DNA of 64,000 bases, taken from contig NZ_OZ245776.1 of the NCBI RefSeq assembly GCF_965227735.1, forward strand, positions 2,170,001-2,234,000, given 5' to 3'. Below the pieces are notes generated by a model that was given only the letters and a program-made list of their open reading frames with translations, did no database searches and was not told the origin of the DNA. Of the stretch, positions 8,842 through 16,789 are shown piece by piece. The stretch's first letter is position 1. Every line of letters begins with the position of its first letter. The DNA comes from Larkinella sp965227735. Lineage in GTDB: Bacteria; Bacteroidota; Bacteroidia; Cytophagales; Spirosomataceae. The position numbers were made by a program, and so were the translations under genes.

Positions 8842-8972
8842 TTCAATCCCTCCGGGATTTTTGGATTTAATAATCCAGGAGGGATGACCCATGTTGTAGC
8901 GGTGGGGTTTAGCCCACCGAATCACGGGAAGATCGAATGCATGAAATCCCGGAGGGATGACCCATGTTGTAG
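8842..8972. repeat. Paired 22-base direct repeats with GGAGGGATGACCC core
   Basis: The same 22 bases (core GGAGGGATGACCC, ending ATGTTGTAG) occur at 8878-8899 and 8951-8972. Both are preceded by ATCC-type palindromic sequence: AATCCCTCCGGGATT starts at 8845 and is inverted relative to AAATCCCGGAGGGAT at 8944. This fills most of the gap between the nitrilase and sialidase genes. Only two copies, irregular surroundings. Confidence 0.65.
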
Positions 8973-9046
8973 TCTATTTCAGAGAACGATTATCCCTTGA
9001 ATCTTAATTAACAGTGAGCGGTTTTGTTCAACCCAACGACAAACTT

Positions 9047-11068
9047 CTACGGCTTGGCCACTTCCTGCACCATTTTCTGCTGCAGCCACGCCAGATTAAA
9101 CCGGTAATGAATGCTGCTGCTGATCAGATGAATCAGATTGTCAGGCGTTTGCGTAAGGGCCAGATACCCGCGCGGTTCGGCATTTGTTGCGTTCATTTCA
9201 AACGCACCCGTCCAGGCTCCACCGTTGAGGTAGCGGTATTTCCCGTCGGTTAACAGCTTTTTCACCGGCCAGGTTTTGCCTTCGTCAAAGGAAAGGGCCG
9301 CATACATGCCGTAGCTTTTGAACGGTTTTCCGCTGGCATCGGTCAATACCATGCCTTTCTTCGTCTCGTCGGGTTCTTCGGGGTGGTGCGTAAACGCAAT
9401 CAGCATCAGCGGGCCTTCGTTCAGCCGGTAGAAAATCAGCCGCTGTCCGCCCCCAATCGGCGGAAATTCCGAGGGCGAATACGTCCAGGTTTTGCCCATA
9501 TCCTTCGATACACTCATCGGCATTTTGGGGATTCCGTCGGCCCCCGAAACGTTATCGTTGCGGCCAAATGCCATCAAGCTGCCGTCTTTCAACTGCGTCA
9601 CCCCCGCGTGAATCCCGGCAATCAGTCCGCCGGAAGCACCGGTTTTATAATCCGGTTTTTGCGGGTCGGTATACGGTGCCACCCAGGTTTTGCCGCCATC
9701 TTTGCTGACGTGAACCGCCGTTCCGCCCGACGAACTGGGGTCCGCATCACAGGCCTGCACCAGCCAGCCTTCTTTCGTCTGAAACAGCCCGGCAATCACC
9801 TGATGCCGCTTTTCATGTTCCGGAGCCACCAGTTGCGGGGCCGACCAGGTCGCGCCGTTGTCGCGGCTGATGCGCAGAACCATCGCCAGATTCTGCCAGT
9901 CTCCGCTGGCTTCGACGCCGTTCATGTGGTAGATCGTTCCTTTGCCGTCGTGGAAAAGCGAGCTGCCCGTCATGTTCCGATCCGGCACTTTGAAAAATTC
10001 GGAGGGTGCATCCCAGCGTTGCTGTCCGGCGCGCAAGCGACTGGCCACCACCGTCATTTCTCGCCCGGATTCCCGCTCGGTCGAGAACCAGATTGCCAGC
10101 AGATCACCGTTCGGACACCAGCTCAGGGCGGGTTGGTGGTTGTGCGAATAATACGTCACCCCGGCATCACAAGCCGGTTTGTTGGCGTAGCGAATCGGTT
10201 CCAGAAAAACCGGTTGCGAGGGCGACACGGTTTTCCACGAAAACGGTTTTTGGGAAATGTTCTGCGCGTTGGCTTTGGCTGGCAGGGCCGGAAGCGGCTG
10301 ACCGACCGGTTTTTCGGCCTGCACCACCCGAAAGCCCACCAGCCAGTGTTTGTCGTCGGGAATCATGCCCAGGCGGTTGGTCGCCCGCAAATAATTCATC
10401 GGAGTGCCGTGGCTTCCTCCACGCGTCACCCGGAACAAACCGGCTGCCCGGCCCACAGGATCGCGCTGTTCGGCGGCTTCGTAGGGACCGTACCAGTCCG
10501 AGCACCACTCTTCGACGTTGCCGTGCAGATCCTGCAAGCCCCATTGATTCGCAGGATTTTGCCCCACTTTCAATGATACTACCACCGGCGTCCGGTCGGT
10601 TTTCTGACTTTTCTGGTAACTGTTGGGTAAAAACCGCCCCGTCGAAAAATCGGTAACGGTGCCGGCATGACAGGCGTATTCCCATTCAGCTTCGGTCGGC
10701 AGCCGATACAGTTTGCCTTCTTTTTTACTGAGCCAGTCGCAGAACGCCACCGCTTCGGCGTAGTTCACAAACACCACGGCTTCGTCATCTTCTTTGGAAA
10801 AACCGGCTTTTCCGCGCAGCTTTTTATGTTCAGGGTCAAACGCTTCGTACTGCGCATTGGTCACCTCGGTGACCGCCATCCGGAACGGTTTGCTGATCGT
10901 CACGCGGTGCACCGGTGCTTCATCGGCGTTTTCGCCTTCTCCCTCCGATCCCCTATAATACCGCCCGGCGGGAATGGTCACCAGCTTCATGCCGACGGTA
11001 TTTGTTTCCTGGGCAAAAGCGGTTTTTGAAAGCAGAAGGAATAAGATTAACAGACGGCTTGGTTTCAT
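9047..11068 (-). CDS. Secreted SUMF1-like / sialidase (BNR) fusion protein
   Basis: 673 residues from the ATG at 11068, chosen for its signal peptide (MKPSRLLILFLLLSKTAFA, then QE); the frame runs 32 codons further upstream. Residues about 25-255 are a formylglycine-generating-enzyme-like (SUMF1) domain: MKLVTIPAGRYYRGS, LPTEAEWEYACHAGT, LQDLHGNVEEWCSDW, RVTRGGSH, GFRVV. The two active-site cysteines expected after RGGS are absent (HGTPMNYLRATNR), so oxidation of sulfatases is unlikely. Residues about 300-670 are a sialidase-like beta-propeller with Asp boxes SRDNGATW, SKDGGKTW, SKDMGKTW and SFDEGKTW; a clear FRIP motif is not seen. It probably acts on or binds an extracellular glycan. It follows the aldolase and symporter genes on the same strand, separated by a repeat-filled gap. 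Confidence 0.87.
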   Translation of the reverse strand: MKPSRLLILFLLLSKTAFAQETNTVGMKLVTIPAGRYYRGSEGEGENADEAPVHRVTISKPFRMAVTEVTNAQYEAFDPEHKKLRGKAGFSKEDDEAVVFVNYAEAVAFCDWLSKKEGKLYRLPTEAEWEYACHAGTVTDFSTGRFLPNSYQKSQKTDRTPVVVSLKVGQNPANQWGLQDLHGNVEEWCSDWYGPYEAAEQRDPVGRAAGLFRVTRGGSHGTPMNYLRATNRLGMIPDDKHWLVGFRVVQAEKPVGQPLPALPAKANAQNISQKPFSWKTVSPSQPVFLEPIRYANKPACDAGVTYYSHNHQPALSWCPNGDLLAIWFSTERESGREMTVVASRLRAGQQRWDAPSEFFKVPDRNMTGSSLFHDGKGTIYHMNGVEASGDWQNLAMVLRISRDNGATWSAPQLVAPEHEKRHQVIAGLFQTKEGWLVQACDADPSSSGGTAVHVSKDGGKTWVAPYTDPQKPDYKTGASGGLIAGIHAGVTQLKDGSLMAFGRNDNVSGADGIPKMPMSVSKDMGKTWTYSPSEFPPIGGGQRLIFYRLNEGPLMLIAFTHHPEEPDETKKGMVLTDASGKPFKSYGMYAALSFDEGKTWPVKKLLTDGKYRYLNGGAWTGAFEMNATNAEPRGYLALTQTPDNLIHLISSSIHYRFNLAWLQQKMVQEVAKP

Positions 11069-11174
11069 ACGGGCTTCATACTTTACTTTGGAAAATAAGG
11101 CTTCATTCAACGCCTGGAAAGTGCCGTCAGGCACAGTATCTGGATCGTAAAGATAGAAGGTCAAGCGAGTTTTT

Positions 11175-11412
11175 GCCCCGTTAGGGGCTCAACAGCATAG
11201 CGTCAGCAGACCTGGAGAAACCGAGCCACTCCTGCCCCGTTAGGGGCTCAACAGCGTAGCGTCGGTAGCTCAAAACAATCAATGGCCCAACGTGCGTGCC
11301 GTGAGGTACGCGACTGCATTGTAGAGACCAATTGTTTCGTACCTATCGGCACGATGGAACCGGGAATTTGTCTCTATCTACCGACGCTGCGCTGTTGGGC
11401 CCCTAACGGGGC
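11175..11412. repeat. Palindromic intergenic repeat, copy 2 (with duplicated left end)
   Basis: The left arm at 11234-11268 and right arm at 11378-11412 pair over 35 bases with two mismatches that would be G-U pairs in RNA; the core is GCCCCGTTAGGGG plus GCGTCGGTAG. A second, degenerate left arm (11175-11210) precedes it, suggesting a tandem duplication or a remnant. It shares CAGCGTAGCGTCGGTAG and GTGCCGTGAGGTACGCGAC with the element at 8684-8841. The 467-base gap between the aldolase and sialidase genes is essentially this repeat plus the one at 11450-11540; I see no gene there. Confidence 0.78.
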
Positions 11413-11449
11413 GAAAATGGCCCGTTTTTTCAAGCTTCATTATAAACAC

Positions 11450-11540
11450 GATAGGAACACGGATGCAACGGATTGAACGGATCAAAACGGACTAAAATCT
11501 GTAAAAATCCGTTTTGATCCGTTCAATCCGCGTTCCTATC
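11450..11540. repeat. Palindromic repeat overlapping the aldolase stop codon
   Basis: The right arm (11508-11540) is matched on the left by GATAGGAAC...GATCAAAACGGA (11450-11491); the left arm carries a 9-base internal duplication (GCAACGGAT). The right arm runs into the end of the aldolase gene: the minus-strand TAG stop (11538-11536) is part of the repeat's GATAGGAAC end. It would fold into a long hairpin after the aldolase and could act as its terminator. Confidence 0.65.
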
Positions 11541-12507
11541 CGATCAATTTTCCAACGAAAACCGACTCGATTCCCAATTCCAGTTGGAGTTGGTTGGCGG
11601 TTTCGACCAGCACATCCATGTCGCGTTGCAAGGCCGGTGTCAGGAGATCGACGTCCCGGCGGGTGTACAACGAAATGGGTAAGCCGCGTTTTTGCAGGGT
11701 ATATTTGGCAATGGTCGGATAGGCTGTGTGAACCAGATCCATACAATCTACGAAAAACTGCTGCACCCGCTTGACATCGTCCTGACGCGCCGGGTTATTG
11801 TAGTTGTTGGCCAACCAGACCACCAGTTCCGGAAACTCATTGCCCTGAATGCACGACAATCCAGCCGCTCCGGCCCGCAACGACGAAACCGCATTGACCA
11901 TGTAGGCATCGTATAAACCAAACTGATACCCGGCACCAACGGCAATCCGGCGGGCTACTTCAGCATCATCCAGGCAGGTGTCTTTGTGGTAAATAAGTCG
12001 TCCGGTCGGCATCAAGTCTTTCAGGATCTCGCTGCTGATCAACCGCTTATACGGAACCGGGCATTCGTAAAAACCCAGCGGAATGTTTTCGGTCAGGGCG
12101 ATCAACTCGTGCATCCGTTCCAGAAAAACCGCATCCGATTCGTCGGCGTCGGCAATTAGGCTGGTGATGACGATCACGGCCTGAACACCGGTATCGTAGA
12201 TCCGTTTGACGAAGTCGGCCTGCTGAGCGATGGGACCACCGAACGTGCCCGTGGCGACCACCGGAACCCGACCGGCGGTTTGGTCCACAACCAGTTTGGT
12301 AACGGCCAGCCGTTCATCTTCCGTCAGTTCATACATCTCGCTGGACAGACAGTTGGCAAATAGGCCCGCAGCGCCCGCTTCGATGTAAAATTCGGTCAAT
12401 TGGGCCAGCGTTGCCAGATCGACGGCACCGGTTTCCTGAAAAGGGGTAAGCATGACGGGGATGAACCCACGGGGTAACGACCCGACTGAAGGAGTGGAGG
12501 ATGGCAT
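11536..12507 (-). CDS. DapA/NanA-family aldolase (dihydrodipicolinate synthase-like)
   Basis: 323 residues from the ATG at 12507. It is a class I (beta/alpha)8 aldolase of the DHDPS/N-acetylneuraminate lyase family: RGFIPVMLTPFQETGAVDL at the N-terminus, the Tyr in PLGFYECPVPYKR near residue 145 and the Schiff-base Lys in RLIYHKDTCLDD near residue 170. Such enzymes cleave or form keto acids from pyruvate. True lysine-pathway DapA normally begins GTxTALVTPF and sits elsewhere; neighbours here (sodium symporter upstream, sialidase-like gene downstream, AraC regulator) point to sialic acid or a similar sugar acid. The final bases of the gene lie inside a palindromic repeat. Confidence 0.87.
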   Translation of the reverse strand: MPSSTPSVGSLPRGFIPVMLTPFQETGAVDLATLAQLTEFYIEAGAAGLFANCLSSEMYELTEDERLAVTKLVVDQTAGRVPVVATGTFGGPIAQQADFVKRIYDTGVQAVIVITSLIADADESDAVFLERMHELIALTENIPLGFYECPVPYKRLISSEILKDLMPTGRLIYHKDTCLDDAEVARRIAVGAGYQFGLYDAYMVNAVSSLRAGAAGLSCIQGNEFPELVVWLANNYNNPARQDDVKRVQQFFVDCMDLVHTAYPTIAKYTLQKRGLPISLYTRRDVDLLTPALQRDMDVLVETANQLQLELGIESVFVGKLIG

Positions 12508-12545
12508 GGTTAGAGGAAAGAAGGTAAAAAATATCAGTGCCCTGC

Positions 12546-12572
12546 CCACCGCCCCTTCAGGAGGGGCGGTGG
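12546..12572. other. GC-rich hairpin between symporter and aldolase genes
   Basis: CCACCGCCCCT (12546-12556) and AGGGGCGGTGG (12562-12572) form a perfect 11-bp stem with a 5-base loop. There is no T-run in the direction of transcription, so it is more likely an mRNA-stability or processing element inside a symporter-aldolase operon than a terminator. It could make the two genes unequally expressed. Confidence 0.5.
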
Positions 12573-12643
12573 AGGACGGGCTTATTAAGGGTTAGGGTTT
12601 AAAAACAGTCAGATTCTTCAATCGGGTTCGTCAAGGGGAATAG

Positions 12644-14242
12644 CTACTCAGTAATGACGCTATTGTTGGGCTTCAGTTCAGGAACGGGTTCGAGCTTTTT
12701 GCCCCGGATTCGGGTGAGCAGCAAGCCGACCAGAAAGATCGTCAGCGTTCCAACCACCATGACCATGTTCAGGTGAAAGGTGCTGCGGAGAGCCGCGTAT
12801 TCGTCGGGAATCTGGGGCGAAAATGTCATCCAGACAATCACCAGCACGCCGACCAGGGTGGCCGCCAGTGCTTCGGCATTCCGGGTTTGCCGGGAAATCA
12901 TGCCCAGTAGAAACAGCCCCAGCATGCCACCGGCAAAAATTCCGGACAGTTGCCACCAAATATCCAGCACGCTTTTTACGCCAATCATGGCAATGCCGGC
13001 TATCATGCCCAGCACCCCAAAAACCGTCGTGGCAATGTATAACAACCGCAGCGATTGCCCGTCCGTCATCTTCGGGTTCAAATACCGCTGGTAGATATCA
13101 ACCGAAAAAACCGTGGCCGACGCGTTCATGCTCGAACTGATGGTGCTCATGGCCGCTGACAAAATGGCCGCGACGATCAGGCCGACCAGCCCGGCCGGTA
13201 CCTTATTCACCATGAAATGCGGCATCACTTTATCACCATAGTCAGCCGGACTCAGGGTAGCTGCCAGTTGCCGTATGGCGTCGGGGCTGCCGTTGGGCAA
13301 TCGTTCGCCCGCAACCTGCATCCGGATGGCGTCGAGCAGTTCCGGGTCGGTTTGATAATAGGCGTAGAGACACGAACCGAGCACGAAAAACATCAGCGAA
13401 ACCGGCACATACAGGTAAACGCACAGCCAGATGGACCGCGCGGCCTCTTTAATGGATGTCGTGGTGTGATACCGCTGAACGTAGTTCTGATCCATCCCGA
13501 AGTTGTTCAGGTTCATAAAAAAACCGTACAGAAAAATCACCCAGAAGGTTGACTGCGAGAAGTTTGGTGCGAAACTTCCCAGGCTAAATTTATCGTCGAC
13601 TTTTCCGATTTCAATAATCTTATCGACCCCGCCCGGCATGCCGTCGACCACCAGATACAGAATGATCAGTGCTCCGGCGGTTTTGATGACGCCCTGCACC
13701 ACTTCTGTCCAGATTACCGCTTCCATGCCGCCCATCACCGTATAGAGAATGATGCAAATGCCGACCACGATCATGATCGTCGCCATCGGATACCCCGTCA
13801 ACGCCTGCAAACTGAGGGCAATGCCGAAGAAAATGGACCCCATGCGGGCGAGTTGGGTCAACAGAAAACAGACAACGGCGTAGGTCCGCGCCCAGGCTCC
13901 AAACCGGTGTTCGAGGTGGGTATAGGCCGACACCTCGCCGGTATTGCGGTAGAACGGAATAAAATACCGGGCCGCTACCCAGGCCGACAACGGCATCGCC
14001 AGACTAAAAACGAACGAATTCCAGTTGCTGCCAAAGGCTTTTCCCGGTACGCCCAGAAAGGTGTTGCTGCTGAGAAAGGTCGCGTAAATCGACATGCCGA
14101 TGGCCCAGCCCGGAATCTTGCCGGAGGCTTTCGTAAATTGATCGGCACTTTTGTTGTTGCGGGAAAAATAAACCCCCACGGCAATCATCCCGACCAGATA
14201 CGCTACAATGACCAGCAAATCGACAACGGGAAGGGTTTTCAT
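12644..14242 (-). CDS. Sodium:solute symporter (SSS family)
   Basis: 532 residues with about 13 hydrophobic segments, the size and shape of SSS transporters (LeuT fold, SglT/NanT-like). Landmarks: FTKASGKIPGWAIGMSIYAT near residue 40, GLIVAAILSAAMSTISSSMN around 350 (the conserved Ser-rich sodium-site helix) and an N-terminal LLVIVAYLVGMIAVGVYFSR. It would import an organic acid or sugar with sodium. Context (DapA/NanA-type aldolase and sialidase-like protein downstream, AraC regulator divergent) suggests sialic acid or a related compound; the substrate is an inference. The 201-base intergenic region with the AraC gene contains a -7-like box and a palindrome. Confidence 0.93.
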   Translation of the reverse strand: MKTLPVVDLLVIVAYLVGMIAVGVYFSRNNKSADQFTKASGKIPGWAIGMSIYATFLSSNTFLGVPGKAFGSNWNSFVFSLAMPLSAWVAARYFIPFYRNTGEVSAYTHLEHRFGAWARTYAVVCFLLTQLARMGSIFFGIALSLQALTGYPMATIMIVVGICIILYTVMGGMEAVIWTEVVQGVIKTAGALIILYLVVDGMPGGVDKIIEIGKVDDKFSLGSFAPNFSQSTFWVIFLYGFFMNLNNFGMDQNYVQRYHTTTSIKEAARSIWLCVYLYVPVSLMFFVLGSCLYAYYQTDPELLDAIRMQVAGERLPNGSPDAIRQLAATLSPADYGDKVMPHFMVNKVPAGLVGLIVAAILSAAMSTISSSMNASATVFSVDIYQRYLNPKMTDGQSLRLLYIATTVFGVLGMIAGIAMIGVKSVLDIWWQLSGIFAGGMLGLFLLGMISRQTRNAEALAATLVGVLVIVWMTFSPQIPDEYAALRSTFHLNMVMVVGTLTIFLVGLLLTRIRGKKLEPVPELKPNNSVITE

Positions 14243-14359
14243 TGGGGGTACGATAAATTATAAGAATTATTTTTTATTCTTCACTGAAAATAAATGCTTC
14301 TTGATTAGCTTGCGGAGGCACTTTTATGACTGCGCAGGTATTTTATTTCATTTTACTAG

Positions 14360-14392
14360 CAAAAGTACGCGATAAAGTGATAATACCGGTAT
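14360..14392 (-). promoter_or_regulatory. Candidate promoter/operator of the symporter operon
   Basis: TACTTTTG, matching the TAnnTTTG -7 box, lies on the minus strand at 14367-14360. The perfect 10-base palindrome ATACCGGTAT lies just upstream at 14383-14392, where a regulator could touch the polymerase. No good -33 TTTG is found at the expected distance, consistent with activator dependence, perhaps the divergent AraC protein. Confidence 0.33.
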
Positions 14393-14443
14393 GTGGATTT
14401 TTCCAATTAATGTACGAATTTATCATATCCGAGTAATTCCTGA

Positions 14444-15310
14444 ATGAAACCGCAATTTCACAAAGTACCCCTGAATGCCCAGGATTCGTTCAGCATCCGG
14501 CACGAGGTCAAAGCCAGTTTCGGGAACATCTGGCATTATCATCCCGAACTGGAACTGCACTACGTGATTCGGGGCGAGGGCGTCCGGTTTATTGGGGATA
14601 ACGTCAGCAATTTTTCGGCGGGCGAAATGCTGCTGGTGGGCGAAAATCTGCCGCATACCTGGCGGTGTAACGAAGCGTATTTTCGGGAAGACCCCCACCT
14701 GCCGGTCGAAGCGATTGTGATGCAGTTCCGGCCCGATTGCCTGGGTCGCGACTTTCTGAATCTGACCGAAACCCAGCCCATCCGGCGGCTCTACGAAAAG
14801 GCGCTGCGGGGCTTGCTGATCAAAAGCGAAACCTGCGAAAAAGTGGCGGCTTTGCTGCGTAGCGCGGTGGAAGCCCAGCCCCTGCAACGGCTGATCGTAC
14901 TGCTGTCAATTCTGGAAGTGCTGTCACATTCCGCTGATTTGGAGACCATTACGTCGGAGCGGGCGTTCTACCAGTCGAACGAACTGGAAACCGTCCGGCT
15001 CAACAAGGTCTACAGTTATACCCTGTCGAATTACGCCAAAGACATCGGTCTTGAAGAAATCGCGTCGGTGGCCAGCCTGAGTGTAACGTCGTTTTGCCGG
15101 TATTTTAAGCTGATGACGCACAAGACCTACCACGAATTTCTGACCGAGATTCGGGTCAGTCACGCGTGTCGGGCGCTGATCGAAAACAAACTGAGTGCGG
15201 AGGCCATCTGTTTTGAAAGCGGTTTTAACAATCTGTCGAATTTTTACCGGCATTTCAAGCGCGTCAAAGGCATTACGCCCCTTGAATACAAACGAAATTA
15301 TTTGCAATAG
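14444..15310 (+). CDS. AraC-family transcriptional regulator
   Basis: 288 residues. The N-terminal half is a cupin-type sensor (IWHYHPELELHYVIRGEGVR, ENLPHTWRC near residue 70), the C-terminal 100 residues hold two helix-turn-helix motifs (LEEIASVASLSVTSFCRYFK and AEAICFESGFNNLSNFYRHF, then KRVKGITPLEYKR). It is divergent from the symporter-aldolase-sialidase genes and is the likely local regulator. This cupin subgroup commonly responds to sugars. A hairpin at 15310-15347 sits directly on its stop codon. Confidence 0.93.
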   Translation: MKPQFHKVPLNAQDSFSIRHEVKASFGNIWHYHPELELHYVIRGEGVRFIGDNVSNFSAGEMLLVGENLPHTWRCNEAYFREDPHLPVEAIVMQFRPDCLGRDFLNLTETQPIRRLYEKALRGLLIKSETCEKVAALLRSAVEAQPLQRLIVLLSILEVLSHSADLETITSERAFYQSNELETVRLNKVYSYTLSNYAKDIGLEEIASVASLSVTSFCRYFKLMTHKTYHEFLTEIRVSHACRALIENKLSAEAICFESGFNNLSNFYRHFKRVKGITPLEYKRNYLQ

Positions 15311-15347
15311 ACGATTGACCATTGTCCATCGTCAATGGTCGATCGTC
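15310..15347. terminator. Hairpin terminator behind the AraC gene
   Basis: The arms 15310-15324 (GACGATTGACCATTG) and 15333-15347 (CAATGGTCGATCGTC) pair at 14 of 15 positions with an 8-base loop. It begins at the last base of the AraC stop codon. No clear T-run follows, so termination efficiency is uncertain; it may also be a repeat of the GACCATTG type often seen in this phylum. Confidence 0.5.
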
Positions 15348-15364
15348 AATCCTCCACCAAATCC

Positions 15365-16735
15365 ATGAACTCCCGAATCGGCTGGCTTCTTTTTGGCGCA
15401 GGCCTGCAAACCTGCGCTCCCAAACCACACACCACCATGACTTTTACGGAACACCAACTCACCTTCGACACCAAAGGACACACGATTCACAACAACCAGG
15501 CTTTTTCGCCCGCCGACGAGTGGCTCGTGTATGACACCCGGAACCAGGACGGCGGCATTGGCGGCACGGCGGCCATCGAAATGGTGAACGTCAAAACCGG
15601 CGAAATCCGGCTACTTTACCAGACAACGAATCAAACCGAATTTGGTCCCGGCGTGGGCGCAGCCACCTTTTCGCCGACGCAAAACCGGGTGCTGTTTATC
15701 CACGGCGTCCGGAATGCCAACCAACAAAAACCGTATGATTTCGACCGCCGGACGGGCGTGGCCATCGCCATCGACCAGCCCGGCAAACCCATTTTTCTGG
15801 ACGCCCGCAACGTCAAACCGCCCTTTACGCCGGGTGCTTTGCGGGGCGGTACGCACGCGCATTACTGGAGCGCGGACGGGCAGTGGATCAGCTTTACCTA
15901 CAACGATCACCCCATGAATGTGCTGAGCAAAACCAATCCGGCGGTGAAGGATTTGCGTGTGGTGGGCGTGATGGCTCCCTTCGGAAAAGTGAACGTGCCC
16001 GACGACGGTTCGCTGGAAAACAATCCGGGCGAGCTGTTTTCGGTGGTGGTGACAAAGGCCACTGAAACCCCCAAACCGGGCAGTGACGAGATTGACAAGG
16101 CGTTTGATGAGGGCTGGATTGGCAGCAACGGCTACCTGAAACCGGACGGAACCCGGCAGAAACGGGCGATTGCGTTTCAGGGTAATGTGCGAAACAATGA
16201 GGGAAAAACCGTCACGGAAATTTTTGTGGCCGACCTCCCCGACGACCTCACGCAAGCCGCTGACGGTCAGCCACTGGAAGGCACCGAAACCACCCGCCCA
16301 AATCCGCCGAAAGGCGTTCGGCAGCGCCGGATCACGTTCACGGAACACGGTGCGGAAGGCCCCCGCCACTGGCTCCGGACCCCGCCCGACGGTTCGGTGA
16401 TCGGTTTTCTGGCGAAAGATCCCAGCGGAACGGTTCAGATTTTTGGGGTGTCGCCCAACGGCGGCCCAATCCGGCAACTGACCCGCCAGCCGTTTTCCAT
16501 CCAAACCACCTTCAATTTCAGCCCCAACGGCCGCTGGCTGGCCTATGCCGCCGACAACAGCGTGTTTATCACGGATCTGCAAACCGGCGACTTCAAGCGT
16601 TTGACGCCCCGCTCATCGGACGACGCCAAACCCTGGAACGGCATCGTGTGGTCGAATAAAGGGGATCAGATTGCTTATAATCGGTATGTGACAACGGAAA
16701 AAGGGCGGTTTTTGCAGTTGTTTTTGTTGAAATAG
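15365..16735 (+). CDS. DUF3748 (YidR-like) beta-propeller protein
   Basis: Propeller-like repeats run through the protein: FSPADEWLVYDTRN, ATFSPTQNRVLFIHG, YWSADGQWISFTYND, FNFSPNGRWLAYAADN, VWSNKGDQIAYNRY, the TolB/WD40-like pattern. The whole resembles E. coli YidR (DUF3748), whose function is unknown. The start is uncertain: ATG 15365 gives a short hydrophobic N-terminus (IGWLLFGAGLQTC, a poor lipobox), ATG 15437 (MTFTEHQLTFDT) gives a cytoplasmic protein of 432 residues. The earlier in-frame ATG at 15335 lies inside the AraC hairpin and is disfavoured. Single gene. Confidence 0.75.
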   Translation: MNSRIGWLLFGAGLQTCAPKPHTTMTFTEHQLTFDTKGHTIHNNQAFSPADEWLVYDTRNQDGGIGGTAAIEMVNVKTGEIRLLYQTTNQTEFGPGVGAATFSPTQNRVLFIHGVRNANQQKPYDFDRRTGVAIAIDQPGKPIFLDARNVKPPFTPGALRGGTHAHYWSADGQWISFTYNDHPMNVLSKTNPAVKDLRVVGVMAPFGKVNVPDDGSLENNPGELFSVVVTKATETPKPGSDEIDKAFDEGWIGSNGYLKPDGTRQKRAIAFQGNVRNNEGKTVTEIFVADLPDDLTQAADGQPLEGTETTRPNPPKGVRQRRITFTEHGAEGPRHWLRTPPDGSVIGFLAKDPSGTVQIFGVSPNGGPIRQLTRQPFSIQTTFNFSPNGRWLAYAADNSVFITDLQTGDFKRLTPRSSDDAKPWNGIVWSNKGDQIAYNRYVTTEKGRFLQLFLLK

Positions 16736-16789
16736 CTTGGGTATTCAAAAAATACCGTGTTTTTTTAAACCGAAAGATCATGCGTTATT

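Noticed and set aside
8878..8972. Possible CRISPR array
   Set aside because: Only two copies of the 22-base unit, no third repeat at regular spacing and no cas genes.
9383..10576. 397-codon open frame on the plus strand
   Set aside because: It is antisense to the SUMF1-like/sialidase gene and shows only Arg/His/Gln-rich shadow sequence.
9047..11068. Active formylglycine-generating enzyme for sulfatase maturation
   Set aside because: The two active-site cysteines are missing and no sulfatase gene is in the window.
11536..12507. Lysine-pathway dihydrodipicolinate synthase (dapA)
   Set aside because: N-terminal motif and gene context differ; symporter, sialidase-like and AraC neighbours point to a catabolic aldolase.
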